DNA from: Flavobacteriales bacterium
GTDB taxonomy: Bacteria; Bacteroidota; Bacteroidia; Flavobacteriales_D; Crocinitomicaceae
DNA: 64,000 bases
Direction: 5' to 3'
Assembly: GCA_018883325.1 (NCBI GenBank)
Contig: VEQH01000006.1
Location: 31,119-95,118 of the forward strand
Below the pieces are notes generated by a model that was given only the letters and a program-made list of their open reading frames with translations, ran no database searches and was not told the origin of the DNA. Within the stretch, counting starts at the first letter, position 1; each line of letters starts with the position of its first letter. Of this stretch, positions 9,283 to 18,664 are shown one piece after another. The translations under genes were made by a program, and so were the position numbers.

Positions 9283-9404
9283 CACATTGGAGCATCGTTA
9301 ATAAACTTGGGAAAGAAGCATGTGGTGAGCTTGTCGTACCATGGTTCGCGTTTTCAAAATTAGACGAAACTTTGTTAGCGTTTATTTTGGAACGATTGGA
9401 TTAA
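9283..9404 (+). pseudogene. 3' remnant of a RhuM/ORF6N-PLD family gene
   Basis: Only the last ~35 codons of the family survive. HIGASLINLGKK is readable in one frame, and FAFSKLDETLLAFILERLD to a TAA is readable in another. The frames are separated by a 23-base insertion (9318-9340) exactly between the lysines and the conserved Trp-Phe-Ala-Phe of intact copies. No 5' part is recognisable between the fumC terminator and 9283. The same kind of remnant, broken at the same codon, lies at 43599-43802 on the other strand. Confidence 0.8.
9318..9340 (+). repeat. 23-base insertion in the RhuM-PLD remnant
   Basis: Intact copies read GGGAAAGAAATGGTTCG here. This copy has an extra 23 bases (core GTGGTGAGCTTGTCGTACC) between GAA and ATGG. 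The ends CATG-T-GGT and ACC-ATG make an imperfect palindrome. The insert resembles the dispersed GACAAGCTCA-type short repeats seen in many bacteria (from memory, not searched). A related 22-base insert lies at 43663-43684. Confidence 0.7.
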
Positions 9405-9503
9405 ACTGAATCGAAAAAAACATTGAAGAAGGCATTTTTCTACCAATATTTCTTGAAAATCATTCGTCTTGAAAGGATAATTTTTCCTAACTTAAGGTAA
9501 ATT
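9405..9503 (+). repeat. leader repeat of the RhuM-PLD family, copy 1
   Basis: Roughly 95-100 bases that precede each RhuM-type gene, containing TATTTCTTGAAAATCATT and a TAATTTTTCCTAACTT-like stretch just before the start codon. Related copies lie at 41582, 42548 and 43499 on the other strand. It probably carries the promoter and ribosome-binding site of the family. Confidence 0.8.
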
Positions 9504-9878
9504 ATGAAGAATGAAATCATTTTATATCGCCCAAATGAAGCGGCTGAACACATTGAAGTTCGCGTTGATGAGGACAATGAAACCTTTTGGCTTTCATTAA
9601 ACCAATTATCATCACTTTTTGAAAGAGATAAATCGGTTATTTCAAGGCATTTAAAAAGCATTTTTAAAGATAAAGAATTGGATAGGAATTCAGTTGTTGC
9701 ATTTTTTGCAACAACTGCTTCAGATGGAAAAAAATACAATGTTGAACACTATAACCTTGATGTAATTTTGTCTATTGGTTGCCGAGTAAAATCGAAACAA
9801 GGTACTCAATTTGGAATTTGTTTAAATGAATTTATGTTTCTAAATGAGACTACAAATACTGACAAAATATGGAAATAA
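9504..9878 (+). CDS. truncated RhuM-family protein (N-terminal domain only)
   Basis: 124 residues. It starts with the family's constant opening MKNEIILYRPNEAAEHIEV, then a helix-turn-helix-like region (LSLNQLSSLFERDKSVISRH), then HYNLDVILSIG and GTQF. Intact paralogues continue after GTQF with RIWA and later a PLD-like domain; this one turns into unrelated residues (GICLNEFMFL) and stops. It therefore looks like the 5' half of a RhuM-PLD gene joined near base 9816 to the leader of the next gene. Its stop overlaps the start of the ORF6N-PLD gene (TAATG at 9876-9880), so the two may be translationally coupled. Whether the short protein functions, for example as a DNA-binding competitor, is unknown. 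Confidence 0.75.
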   Translation: MKNEIILYRPNEAAEHIEVRVDEDNETFWLSLNQLSSLFERDKSVISRHLKSIFKDKELDRNSVVAFFATTASDGKKYNVEHYNLDVILSIGCRVKSKQGTQFGICLNEFMFLNETTNTDKIWK

Positions 9879-10741
9879 TGATTTCACAAATTGAGAAAAA
9901 CATCTACACGGTTAGAGGTGTCCAAGTAATATTTGATAATGATTTGGCTCGTTTTTATCAGACTGAAACCAAATATATTAACAGAGCTGTTAACAGAAAT
10001 CCCAAAAGGTTTCCACCAGAGTTTGCATTTCAATTAAATGAAAAGGAATGGGAAGCTTTAAGGTTCCAAATTGGCACCTTAAATGGAAAATCAACTAGAG
10101 GAAGTCATCGAAAATATTTGCCTTGGGTCTTTACAGAGCAAGGAGTTACTATGCTTTCATCCGTGCTAAATAATGAAACCTCTATTCAAATTAGCATTCA
10201 AATTGTAAAAGCATTTGTTTCAATGCGCAAATTTATGGCTTCCCAACAAGGATTGATTCAACGAATGGATGGCTTAGAACGAAAACAATTAGAAACAGAT
10301 AATAAATTTGAGAGAGTTTTCAAGGCGCTCGAACAAAATACCATTCCCACCCAAGGCGTATTCTTCGACGGTCAGATTTATGACGCTTACGAATTGATTT
10401 CAAAAATTATTCGTTCAGCTAAAAAAGAAATCATTCTCATCGACAATTACATCGACGAAACAGTATTGACGCATCTCAGCAAACGGGCAGAAAACGTGGA
10501 AGCAATCATTTATACCAAATCAGTTTCACGGGTTTTACAGTTAGATTTGGAAAGACACAACAGCCAATACCCATCCATTCAAATCAAAGAACATCGTGAT
10601 AGCCACGACCGTTTTCTTATTATCGACCAAAAAGAATTGTATCATATAGGTGCATCATTGAAAGATTTGGGAAAGAAATGGTTTGCGTTTTTAAAGATGA
10701 ATTCGTTTCTTCCTGAAGTGCTAGGGAAAATTGAAAACTAA
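9869..10741 (+). CDS. ORF6N-domain protein with PLD-like C-terminus
   Basis: 290 residues. Residues about 8-100 are an ORF6N/KilA-N-type DNA-binding domain (YTVRGVQVIFDNDLARFY, NRNPKRFPPEFAFQL, FTEQGVTMLSSVL), followed by a helical linker to about 160. The C-terminal part from QGVFFDGQIYDAYEL onward carries SHDRFLIIDQKELYHIGAS, which fits the phospholipase-D HxK/R-x4-D-x6-G-S pattern with Arg in place of Lys. The same C-terminal domain occurs behind RhuM-type N-termini at 40.7-43.5 kb, so the family swaps DNA-binding modules. ATG 9869 or ATG 9878 could be the start. Only one HKD-like motif is visible, so activity would need a dimer or may be lost. Confidence 0.85.
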   Translation: MEIMISQIEKNIYTVRGVQVIFDNDLARFYQTETKYINRAVNRNPKRFPPEFAFQLNEKEWEALRFQIGTLNGKSTRGSHRKYLPWVFTEQGVTMLSSVLNNETSIQISIQIVKAFVSMRKFMASQQGLIQRMDGLERKQLETDNKFERVFKALEQNTIPTQGVFFDGQIYDAYELISKIIRSAKKEIILIDNYIDETVLTHLSKRAENVEAIIYTKSVSRVLQLDLERHNSQYPSIQIKEHRDSHDRFLIIDQKELYHIGASLKDLGKKWFAFLKMNSFLPEVLGKIEN

Positions 10742-10862
10742 ATAGCTATTCTTCATTTACCCTCCATTTCACAACACTTAATCAATCAAATCCTACACAC
10801 ACTTAAACTCGTGATTTAAATAATATTCAACAACGAATTTTGATGCGTTAAAATGTTTCAAA

Positions 10863-13800
10863 ATGAAAAAATCGTTGTTTTCCTTTGCTCTACTTCTTGT
10901 TACAAGTTTGGCTTTATTCAATTCCTGTAAAACAGGACAACATGAAATTATTAAAGTCGATCCGTATTTCTCTAATTACGTTTCTGGCTACACCTCAGGA
11001 ATGATCAGTCGTCAAAAGACAATTCAAGTAGAATTGACTGAAGAACACATGAAAAATGTGGATGTTTTAGACGCTGACAAATACAGAGAACTTTTTAAAA
11101 TTGAACCTGCAATAAAAGGAAAAGTTGTTTGGGTGGGTGAACGAACAGTTGAATTTCAGCCTTCACAACCTTTGGATGCAAATCAATTTTACGATGTTTA
11201 TTTTGATTTAGATTTGGTTTCAACTGTTAAGAGCGAATACCAAACCTTCCATTTTCAGTTTGCAACTTATTCGCAAAAAATATTTGTGGAAGAAAATGGT
11301 CTAAACGATTATTACTACGAAGGTTTAGATTACAAATATTTACAAGGAAAAATTTCGACAACTGATTTTGAAGATACAGCGCAACTCAAAAAAGTTATTG
11401 TTGCAACGCAAGACGGAAAAGAATTACCTCTAAGTTTTAGTGAAGATTACGAAGAAAATACCTGGAATTACACAGTTGATAGTATCCGAAGAAAGGATGT
11501 AAGTTCAGAGGTAATTATAAAATGGAATGGGAAACCAATAAATTCTTTTTCAAGTGGGAAATTGAAAGTGGATGTTCCAAAAAAAGGTGATTACTACCTT
11601 TTGAGTGCTAAAGTGTATGAAGCGGAAGATCAATGGGTGGAATTGAATTTTTCAGAACCGATTGCAAGTGAACAAGATCTAACTGGATTAATCGAATTAC
11701 AAGGTGAAAATCCAACTTTTTCAATAGAAGAAAATACAGTAAAATTATTTCTTAAAAATAGAATTACGGGTCCAAGAAAAGTGAAAGTTCATTCAGGTAT
11801 TAGCAACATTAGCGGGCATCGCCTACTTAATTCCTCTGAAGAAAATCTATTTTTTGAAGCGCCGAAACCTAATATACGCATCAAAGGAACAGGTAATATT
11901 TTACCAAATTCACAAGGTTTAATTTTTCCGTTTGAATCAATTGGCTTAAAATCAGTTGAAGTACGAGTTATCCGCATTTTTGAACACAATGTCCATCATT
12001 TTTTGCAAGTTAACGACCTTGATGGTTCGGATGAGTTAACACGTTTTGGAAAAATAATAAAAACAAAAACCATTTTCCTCAATAAATCACCTGGCTATAA
12101 CAATCAAATATGGATGCATAACGTGTTAAATTTGAATGATTTAATAAAACCTCAAACTGGTGCTATTTACAGAATAAGTATAAAATTCACTAAGAAAGAT
12201 TCAGATTGCGGATGTGACCAAATTGAGGAAGAAATTAAAACAGAGAAAAAAGAGGAGTGGAATGAAAATTTTTGGAGTACTTGGGGGGATTTTAATGATG
12301 GTTTCGATTCGTGGTACTATTACTACGACAATGAATCAAGTGCTTGTAGCGATGAATATTATAACGGAAAAGCAAAAAGCAGAAATATTTTAGCCTCTGA
12401 TTTAGGCTTGATTTTTAAACTCGACAACGACAAAAAAGGTCACGTTTTCGTAAATAATATGCTTTCAACTGAACCTGTGAAAGGAGCGCAAGTTGAATTC
12501 TATTCCTATGCGAAAGACTTAATCACTTCAGGGCAAACCGACGCTGAGGGGATGTTGGAAATCAAGTTGCAAGAAAAACCATTTTTGATGGTTGCAAAAT
12601 ACGGTTCACAGCGTGGCTATTTGAAATTACGCGATGGAAAAGTGAACGCTCTCAATCGTTTTGATGTGGATGGTGAAGTCAATGAAAGCGGCGTTCATGG
12701 CTATATTTATGGAGAGAGAGGCGTTTGGCGACCTGGAGATTCTCTTTATCTCTGCTTTATGTTGGGCGACCGCTTGAATAAATTACCTAAAAATCATCCC
12801 GTACAATTTGACATTCAAGATCCGTTTGGACAGGTAATTTACACCAGTACAAAAAGTAAAAACGTAAACGGAATTTATGACTTCAGAACGGCAACCGACC
12901 CACAAGCAATTACAGGAAATTATACCGCTGTTGCCACTGTTGGAAATCAAACGTTTACAAAAACCTTGAAAATTGAAACCATCAAACCAAATCGTTTGAA
13001 AATTGAATTCAAGACAGCGAGCAACGGTTCTTCGGATTCATCAAATTACCTAAAAGCAAGATGGTTACACGGAGCAATTGCCAAAAACTTAAAAGCAACC
13101 ATTACAGTTGGAATGTTCCCGACTACCACAATTTTCAAAGCGTATAAAGATTATGTTTTCGATTCTCCATTGCGTGCGTTTCGTTCCGATGTGGAAACCA
13201 TTTTTGAAGGAAAACTGAACGAAAAAGGCGAAGCTCGACCAAAAACAAGCATTCAATTAGACCGCGGTGCACCTGGAAAACTTCAAGCAAATTACATCGT
13301 GAAAGTTTTTGAAGAAAGTGGTGATTTCAGTATCGATCGTTTTCAAGAAATTTACTCGCCCTACAAAACCTATGTCGGATTGAAAATTCCATCAGTAAAA
13401 GATTACGACGAATCGTTGGTGACGAATAAAAATCACCGCTTTGAAGTTGTGACTGTAGATGCTTCTGGGAATCCAGTTAATGCAGAAAAAGTGCGCGTGA
13501 GAATCTATAAACTAAAGTGGCGTTGGTGGTACGAGCAATCTGATGAAGATTTATACACGTATATTTCTCGTTCAGGAACCATCTCTGTGAAAGACACCGT
13601 TCTAGGTACAAAAAATGGAAAAGGAAGTTTCAATTTCAGAATTAATTATCCTGAATACGGGCGTTATTTGGTGACGGTAACCGACGAAAAAGGGGAACAT
13701 CAAACGGGGAAAGTCTTAAATATTGATTGGCCTTATTGGGAGAGAGGAAATCGTTCTGAAAATGAAGAAGCGAAAATGATGAACTTCTCAACGGATAAAT

Positions 13801-16382
13801 CCATGTATGTGAAAGGCGAACAAATTCAATTGCGTTTCCCTTCTCCTCAATCAGGCAGAGCCTTGGTTTCCATTGAAAACAGTCGTAAAGTCCTGAAAAA
13901 ATTCTGGGTAAAAACACAAGCTGGAGAAACAACTTGTGAATTTACAGCAACCGAACAAATGGCACCAAGTTGCTATGTTCACGTAACCATGATTCAGCCA
14001 CATGCGCAAACGAAAAACGACTTGCCAATTCGTATGTACGGAGTTGTTCCAATTCGAGTTGACGATCCTGCAACGCATATAGATCCTGTGATTCATGCAC
14101 CTGAAGTCATCAAGCCTGAGAAAACTGCAAGCATTAAAGTCAGTGAGAAATCAGGAAGAAAAATGACCTACACCTTGGCAATTGTTGACGATGGATTGTT
14201 GGATTTAACACGATTTGCTACTCCGCAACCTTGGCCAACTTTCTATCCAAAAGAAGCCTTAGGTGTGAAAACGTGGGATATGTACGACGACGTAATTGGA
14301 GCTTATGCAGGAAAATTAGATAATTTACTTTCTATCGGTGGCGATGGTTCTTGGGGAAATGGCGCTGGACCAAAAGCCAATCGTTTCAAACCGATGGTGC
14401 GTTTTCTCGGACCTTTTACATTGGAAGCTGGACAGGAAAAAACGCATAAAATAGACGTTCCAAATTACATTGGCTCTGTTAGAATTATGGTCGTTGCGCA
14501 TGACAATCAAGGTGCGTATGGAAACGATGAAAAAACTGTGTTCGTTCGGAAACCTTTGATGTTGCTGACAACTTTGCCACGTGTTCTTGGTCCTGGCGAA
14601 GAAATTGATTTACCTGTAACCGTTTTTGCGATGGAAAATCACGTGCGAAAAGTGGCGGTGACTTTGGAAGCTAATGTTTATTTTGAAGTAATCGGTAAAA
14701 AATCGGAGAACATACAATTCACAGAAAATGGCGACAAAATTGTGTATTTCCGTGTGAGAATCCTAAAAAAAGTTGGACTTGGAAAATTAAATATCAAAGC
14801 CACGTCAGGGAAAGAAACAGCTTATGAAGACCTCGAAATCGACATTCGTCCTTCCAATCCAAAAATCGTAGAAAGCACGCTTCACACCCTCGAAAGCGGT
14901 GGAAAATTGAACCTTCCATTTGAGTTATTAGGAATGGCTGGCACCAATAAAATTACTGTTGAAGTTTCAACAATGCCTTCAATCGCCTTGGAAAAAAGAC
15001 TCAATTATTTGATCACTTATCCGCACGGATGCTTGGAACAAACTACCTCATCGGTTTTCCCACAATTGTATTTGAACGCTTTGACCGATTTGTCTGAAAC
15101 GCAAAAGAAAGAGTTGAATTACAACATCCAACGTGGCATCGAACGTTTGCAACAATTCCAAACTGCAAGTGGTGGTTTTGCTTATTGGCCAGGCGAAAAT
15201 TACGAAAATGAATGGGCGACTTCCTATGCAGGTCATTTCTTAATTGAGGCTGAAAAGGCAGGGTTCAAATTGCCCGCTTCGATGAAAGAACGTTGGGTTA
15301 CTTACCAACAAGAAAAAGCAAAAAATTGGTCAGCTGGTGCGTTTTATGGACGTTTGGAAAGCGACGAACACAATCAAGCTTATCGTTTGTACACGCTTGC
15401 ACTTGCAGGGAAATCAGAATTAGGGTCGATGAACCGTTTGCGTGAAACCACTAATTTGACCAAAAGCGCAAAATGGCGATTGGCAGCTGCTTACGCACTT
15501 GCTGGACAGAAAACGACTGCATTAAAATTGATTCAAAATTTAAGTACTGACGTGAGCAACTACCGCGAACTTTCTGGAACTTTTGGTTCTGATTTCCGCG
15601 ATAAAGCGATGATTTTGGAAACCTTGGAACTACTCGAGCAACACAAAAAAGCCGACCAAATTTTATATTCATTGGCAGAAACAATGCGCTCTGATGCGTG
15701 GTTGAGTACGCAAGAAACGGCTTACGGATTGCTTGCGATTTGCACAGTAACTGGTAAAGATGCTTTGTCAAAAACCTCCTATTCGTTCCGATTGGAAAAT
15801 GACGAATGGCAAACGTCAACATTCAGTAAAACGCTTTCCAAATTAGAATTCATTGGAACACCTTTGAGCAAAAACAAACAAGTTCAATTAAGCAACAAAA
15901 GCACTAAACGACTTTATGTGACATTAACTTCAGAAGGAATTCCATTGGAAGGTAAAAAGAAAGCCAAAAACAACGGACTTTCAATGAAGGTGCGCTACGT
16001 TGATACTGATGGCAACACACTTTCCTTGGACAAAATCACACAAGGAACAGAATTTAAAGTGGAAACAACTTTGAAAAACTTAAGCAAAACACAGAGCTAC
16101 AAAGAATTGTCGCTTTCGCAAGTGTTTCCTGCCGGTTGGGAAATTAGTAACGCACGCATGGACGGACAAAGTGACGAATCTTCGGTGCGCTATCAAGACT
16201 ACCGCGACGACCGAGTTTACAGTTATTTAGACTTAAGTCCCGGGCAAACAAAAACGATTACCATTCATTGTATTGCAGCTTACAACGGACGTTATTTCTT
16301 ACCAACTACATTTGCTTCTGCGATGTACAACGAACAAATCATGGCGTATTTACCAGGGAAATGGTGTGAGGTGAGAAAATAA
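10863..16382 (+). CDS. alpha-2-macroglobulin-like lipoprotein
   Basis: 1839 residues, the largest gene in the window. The signal sequence ends in a lipobox, ALFNSC, with Cys22 lipidated, so the protein is membrane-anchored and faces the periplasm or surface. MG2-type beta-sandwich domains fill the N-terminal half. A bait-region and A2M core lies around 1000-1250 (DDGLLDLTRF). The thioester domain contains HGCLEQT with the thioester Cys1390 and its Gln partner. The family traps attacking proteases by covalent capture. In proteobacteria the gene is often paired with pbpC; here no penicillin-binding protein is adjacent. A hairpin at 16421 probably terminates it. Confidence 0.93.
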   Translation: MKKSLFSFALLLVTSLALFNSCKTGQHEIIKVDPYFSNYVSGYTSGMISRQKTIQVELTEEHMKNVDVLDADKYRELFKIEPAIKGKVVWVGERTVEFQPSQPLDANQFYDVYFDLDLVSTVKSEYQTFHFQFATYSQKIFVEENGLNDYYYEGLDYKYLQGKISTTDFEDTAQLKKVIVATQDGKELPLSFSEDYEENTWNYTVDSIRRKDVSSEVIIKWNGKPINSFSSGKLKVDVPKKGDYYLLSAKVYEAEDQWVELNFSEPIASEQDLTGLIELQGENPTFSIEENTVKLFLKNRITGPRKVKVHSGISNISGHRLLNSSEENLFFEAPKPNIRIKGTGNILPNSQGLIFPFESIGLKSVEVRVIRIFEHNVHHFLQVNDLDGSDELTRFGKIIKTKTIFLNKSPGYNNQIWMHNVLNLNDLIKPQTGAIYRISIKFTKKDSDCGCDQIEEEIKTEKKEEWNENFWSTWGDFNDGFDSWYYYYDNESSACSDEYYNGKAKSRNILASDLGLIFKLDNDKKGHVFVNNMLSTEPVKGAQVEFYSYAKDLITSGQTDAEGMLEIKLQEKPFLMVAKYGSQRGYLKLRDGKVNALNRFDVDGEVNESGVHGYIYGERGVWRPGDSLYLCFMLGDRLNKLPKNHPVQFDIQDPFGQVIYTSTKSKNVNGIYDFRTATDPQAITGNYTAVATVGNQTFTKTLKIETIKPNRLKIEFKTASNGSSDSSNYLKARWLHGAIAKNLKATITVGMFPTTTIFKAYKDYVFDSPLRAFRSDVETIFEGKLNEKGEARPKTSIQLDRGAPGKLQANYIVKVFEESGDFSIDRFQEIYSPYKTYVGLKIPSVKDYDESLVTNKNHRFEVVTVDASGNPVNAEKVRVRIYKLKWRWWYEQSDEDLYTYISRSGTISVKDTVLGTKNGKGSFNFRINYPEYGRYLVTVTDEKGEHQTGKVLNIDWPYWERGNRSENEEAKMMNFSTDKSMYVKGEQIQLRFPSPQSGRALVSIENSRKVLKKFWVKTQAGETTCEFTATEQMAPSCYVHVTMIQPHAQTKNDLPIRMYGVVPIRVDDPATHIDPVIHAPEVIKPEKTASIKVSEKSGRKMTYTLAIVDDGLLDLTRFATPQPWPTFYPKEALGVKTWDMYDDVIGAYAGKLDNLLSIGGDGSWGNGAGPKANRFKPMVRFLGPFTLEAGQEKTHKIDVPNYIGSVRIMVVAHDNQGAYGNDEKTVFVRKPLMLLTTLPRVLGPGEEIDLPVTVFAMENHVRKVAVTLEANVYFEVIGKKSENIQFTENGDKIVYFRVRILKKVGLGKLNIKATSGKETAYEDLEIDIRPSNPKIVESTLHTLESGGKLNLPFELLGMAGTNKITVEVSTMPSIALEKRLNYLITYPHGCLEQTTSSVFPQLYLNALTDLSETQKKELNYNIQRGIERLQQFQTASGGFAYWPGENYENEWATSYAGHFLIEAEKAGFKLPASMKERWVTYQQEKAKNWSAGAFYGRLESDEHNQAYRLYTLALAGKSELGSMNRLRETTNLTKSAKWRLAAAYALAGQKTTALKLIQNLSTDVSNYRELSGTFGSDFRDKAMILETLELLEQHKKADQILYSLAETMRSDAWLSTQETAYGLLAICTVTGKDALSKTSYSFRLENDEWQTSTFSKTLSKLEFIGTPLSKNKQVQLSNKSTKRLYVTLTSEGIPLEGKKKAKNNGLSMKVRYVDTDGNTLSLDKITQGTEFKVETTLKNLSKTQSYKELSLSQVFPAGWEISNARMDGQSDESSVRYQDYRDDRVYSYLDLSPGQTKTITIHCIAAYNGRYFLPTTFASAMYNEQIMAYLPGKWCEVRK

Positions 16383-16420
16383 CTTTAAAGTGAAGAGTTG
16401 TTAAGAGAGAAAAGTTTTAG

Positions 16421-16458
16421 GTTGGTGGCTGGAGCAGTGAAAGTCACCAACTTATTTT
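16421..16458 (+). terminator. probable terminator after the macroglobulin gene
   Basis: GTTGGTG at 16421-16427 pairs with CACCAAC at 16445-16451, and TTATTTT follows. The 17-base loop is long, so this is a moderate call. Confidence 0.5.
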
Positions 16459-16508
16459 AACAACAAATTCAAATAAAGTGCGTTTGTGGAAAATACAAAC
16501 ATTTTTTT

Positions 16509-17174
16509 ATGAGAATTTTAGCTTTCATTTTCCTGCTTTTTCAATCACTTGTTTTTTGTCAAACAGGGTCTAAAAGTTCTTATGGTTTTTACATTCAGCC
16601 TCATGTAGGTCGAGTTTTCAAACACAAAAACATGCCTATTGGTGAAGATTCAGTGTCGAATAAATTAGGCGTTTCTGGCGGGTTCAATTATAACCTAAAA
16701 CTTTCCGAGAAAGTAGTCTTAAGAACTGGAATTGCTTATGGTTTTATCAATTGTGTAAGCAATCAAACAGGCTTAATTTTAGGTTCCGATATTGACCCAC
16801 AACAGGGTTATATTTCCGAATCTCGATTAGAATCAAAAATCCAATTCCATGAGATTAATTTGCCGATTTGTTTTCAATTTAAAGTATTTAAAGGCTTTCA
16901 CATCAATCTGGGATTAGAAATTTCAAAAGCTTTCGCTGATAATTCATCGCGAACAATTTACAGTGGAAACGGTGAAAAGGAAACTTTAGAAGTCGATAAT
17001 ATTTTACTTTTAAATGGGGCTCCACAATTGAGTATTATGTATGAATTCCCATTAAAAAACAATTCGTTTATGAGTGTAGAACCCTTTTACAAATTATACG
17101 CACGACCTTATTTATTCAACGATGTGGGAATGTACAATTTCGGCTTGCGATTAAATTATGGTTGGTCTAAGTAA
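16509..17174 (+). CDS. predicted outer-membrane beta-barrel protein (PorT-like type)
   Basis: 221 residues. It has a Sec signal peptide, MRILAFIFLLFQSLVFCQ. The mature part consists of alternating polar/hydrophobic strands with aromatic girdles (YGFYIQPHVGRVF, VVLRTGIAYGF, INLGLEISKAF, MYNFGLRLNYGW), ending close to a C-terminal aromatic-rich strand. This fits a small eight-stranded barrel of the 'outer membrane beta-barrel' group common in Bacteroidota. Specific function is not visible. It stands alone, 51 bases after the putative macroglobulin terminator. Confidence 0.7.
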   Translation: MRILAFIFLLFQSLVFCQTGSKSSYGFYIQPHVGRVFKHKNMPIGEDSVSNKLGVSGGFNYNLKLSEKVVLRTGIAYGFINCVSNQTGLILGSDIDPQQGYISESRLESKIQFHEINLPICFQFKVFKGFHINLGLEISKAFADNSSRTIYSGNGEKETLEVDNILLLNGAPQLSIMYEFPLKNNSFMSVEPFYKLYARPYLFNDVGMYNFGLRLNYGWSK

Positions 17175-17406
17175 TCGCCAAAGTTCTTGTTTTTAAATCT
17201 AATTTTTTTTAACGATCTGATTATAAACATCTTTTACTTACTCTTTTAATAAGATTTTGAGTTCTTTCTCAATAATTGGTAGATGATTAATTATAACATT
17301 CCAAATTTGTGTTCAGTCAATATCATCGTATCCATACGTTAATCTGTTTAGAAGCAGCACTGCAGGTAATTTTAATTCTAGAATCAAACCTCTCAGGTCA
17401 TAAAGT

Positions 17407-18267
17407 TTATAGTCTTGAAATAATTTCAGGGAGGAATTCATTAATTTTTGAAAATGCAAACCACTTTTTCCCTAAATCTTTTAGCGATGCTCCTATATGA
17501 AACAAATCCTGATTATCAATAATAATAAATCTGTCATGTGAAGATCTTAATGATTTAATTTCAATAGTTGGATATTGCTCATTGTGTTTACGTAAATCAA
17601 GTTGCAATTGAGCATTCATTCGATTGCAATAAATAACAGCATTGCAATTTGGATTTCTCTTACTGAGCATTAAAAGTGTTGTTTCATCTATGTAGTTGTC
17701 AATTAGAATTATAGAACTTTTTGCGTTTTTGATTAATTCAGTAGCAAATACGTATGCATCAAATAATTGACCTTCGAAAAAAATTCCTTTACTAGGTTTT
17801 AATAATTCTGGATCTAATGCATTGAGTAATTCATCTAATCTGTTGTCAAATTGAATTTGTGCCTTTTCAACATTCATTAATCGTTCTAGAAAATCATTTG
17901 TTTGGTTAAGACTGTGCCTCATTTTAACGAAAGCTCTAAAGATTGCTATACTAATTTGATTGGCTTTTTCACTTTTCAAAACACCAGAAAGCGCCGCAAC
18001 TCCTTGTTCAGTAAAAACAAAAGGATTAGATCCTCCGAGTTGACTTTTGGAAGCTATCGCATTTTGCGATACCAACATCTCAACTTCAGAATCACTTAAT
18101 TGAAAAGTGAAATCTAAAGGAAAACGTTCTGGATTTCTTTTCAACTGCTCTCATAAACGAATTGGTTTTATTTCATAAAACATCGCCAAATCTTTATCCA
18201 TCATCACTTGAACGCCTCGAATAGTAAAGATTTTAGCTTGTAATTCTTCTTTAGTAATTAATTCCAT
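17407..18267 (-). pseudogene. ORF6N-PLD family gene with an in-frame TGA
   Basis: Reading from ATG 18267 gives MELITKEELQAKIFTIRGVQ and the rest of an ORF6N domain, broken by TGA at 18151-18153 (codon 39) in a place where relatives have Arg (RLREQLKRNPERFP). Downstream of the stop the frame is intact to 17407, giving FTEQGVAALSGVL, then the PLD-like domain with SSHDRFIIIDNQDLFHIGASLKDLGKKW. If read through it would be 286 residues, like the copy at 9869. One base change from CGA or AGA explains the stop. A fragment could still be made from a TTG at 18144, which would lack most of the DNA-binding domain. This is the second ORF6N-type member in the window. Confidence 0.85.
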
Positions 18268-18561
18268 TTCTTATATTTTCACTTTAAGTTAGTGAAAAAA
18301 CACATTTGAATCTATAGGATATGTAAATTTTTTAATGTAAATAATAAGACAGTTGCAAGACCCGCTACTTGTCGTTACTCTATAAATTTAAAATCCTCAT
18401 TTACAAGTGTAAATTCTGGGTTTAAATTTTTAGAAAGCCTAAATTATCGACTTTTGAAACGGTCTTAAAATATGGATTCATAAAAGCAATTTCAACCTTT
18501 TTTCTTCAGTAAATTGTTTGCTATTTTTCTTATAATTCATTATTAACCGAGTTTCTATTTT

Positions 18562-18661
18562 TTGTTGACTGAGCTTCTCGTTTTATTATATAGTGCTTTG
18601 AGTTGTTGACTGAGGCTCTCGTTGTATTGTCTAGTGCTTGAGTTGTTGACTGAGGCTCTCG
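18562..18661. repeat. 40-41-base tandem repeat, about 2.5 copies
   Basis: Units begin at 18562 (41 bases), 18603 (40 bases) and 18643 (partial, 19 bases), each starting TTGTTGACTGAG followed by a CTCTCG-like block. The last unit runs into the stop codon of the LytTR gene. The core GACTGAGGCTCTCGAAGTC resembles the widespread TGAGCCTGTCGAAG short dispersed repeats (recalled, not searched). The remaining 294 bases back to 18268 are AT-rich and I see nothing else in them. Confidence 0.75.
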
Positions 18662-18664
18662 AAG

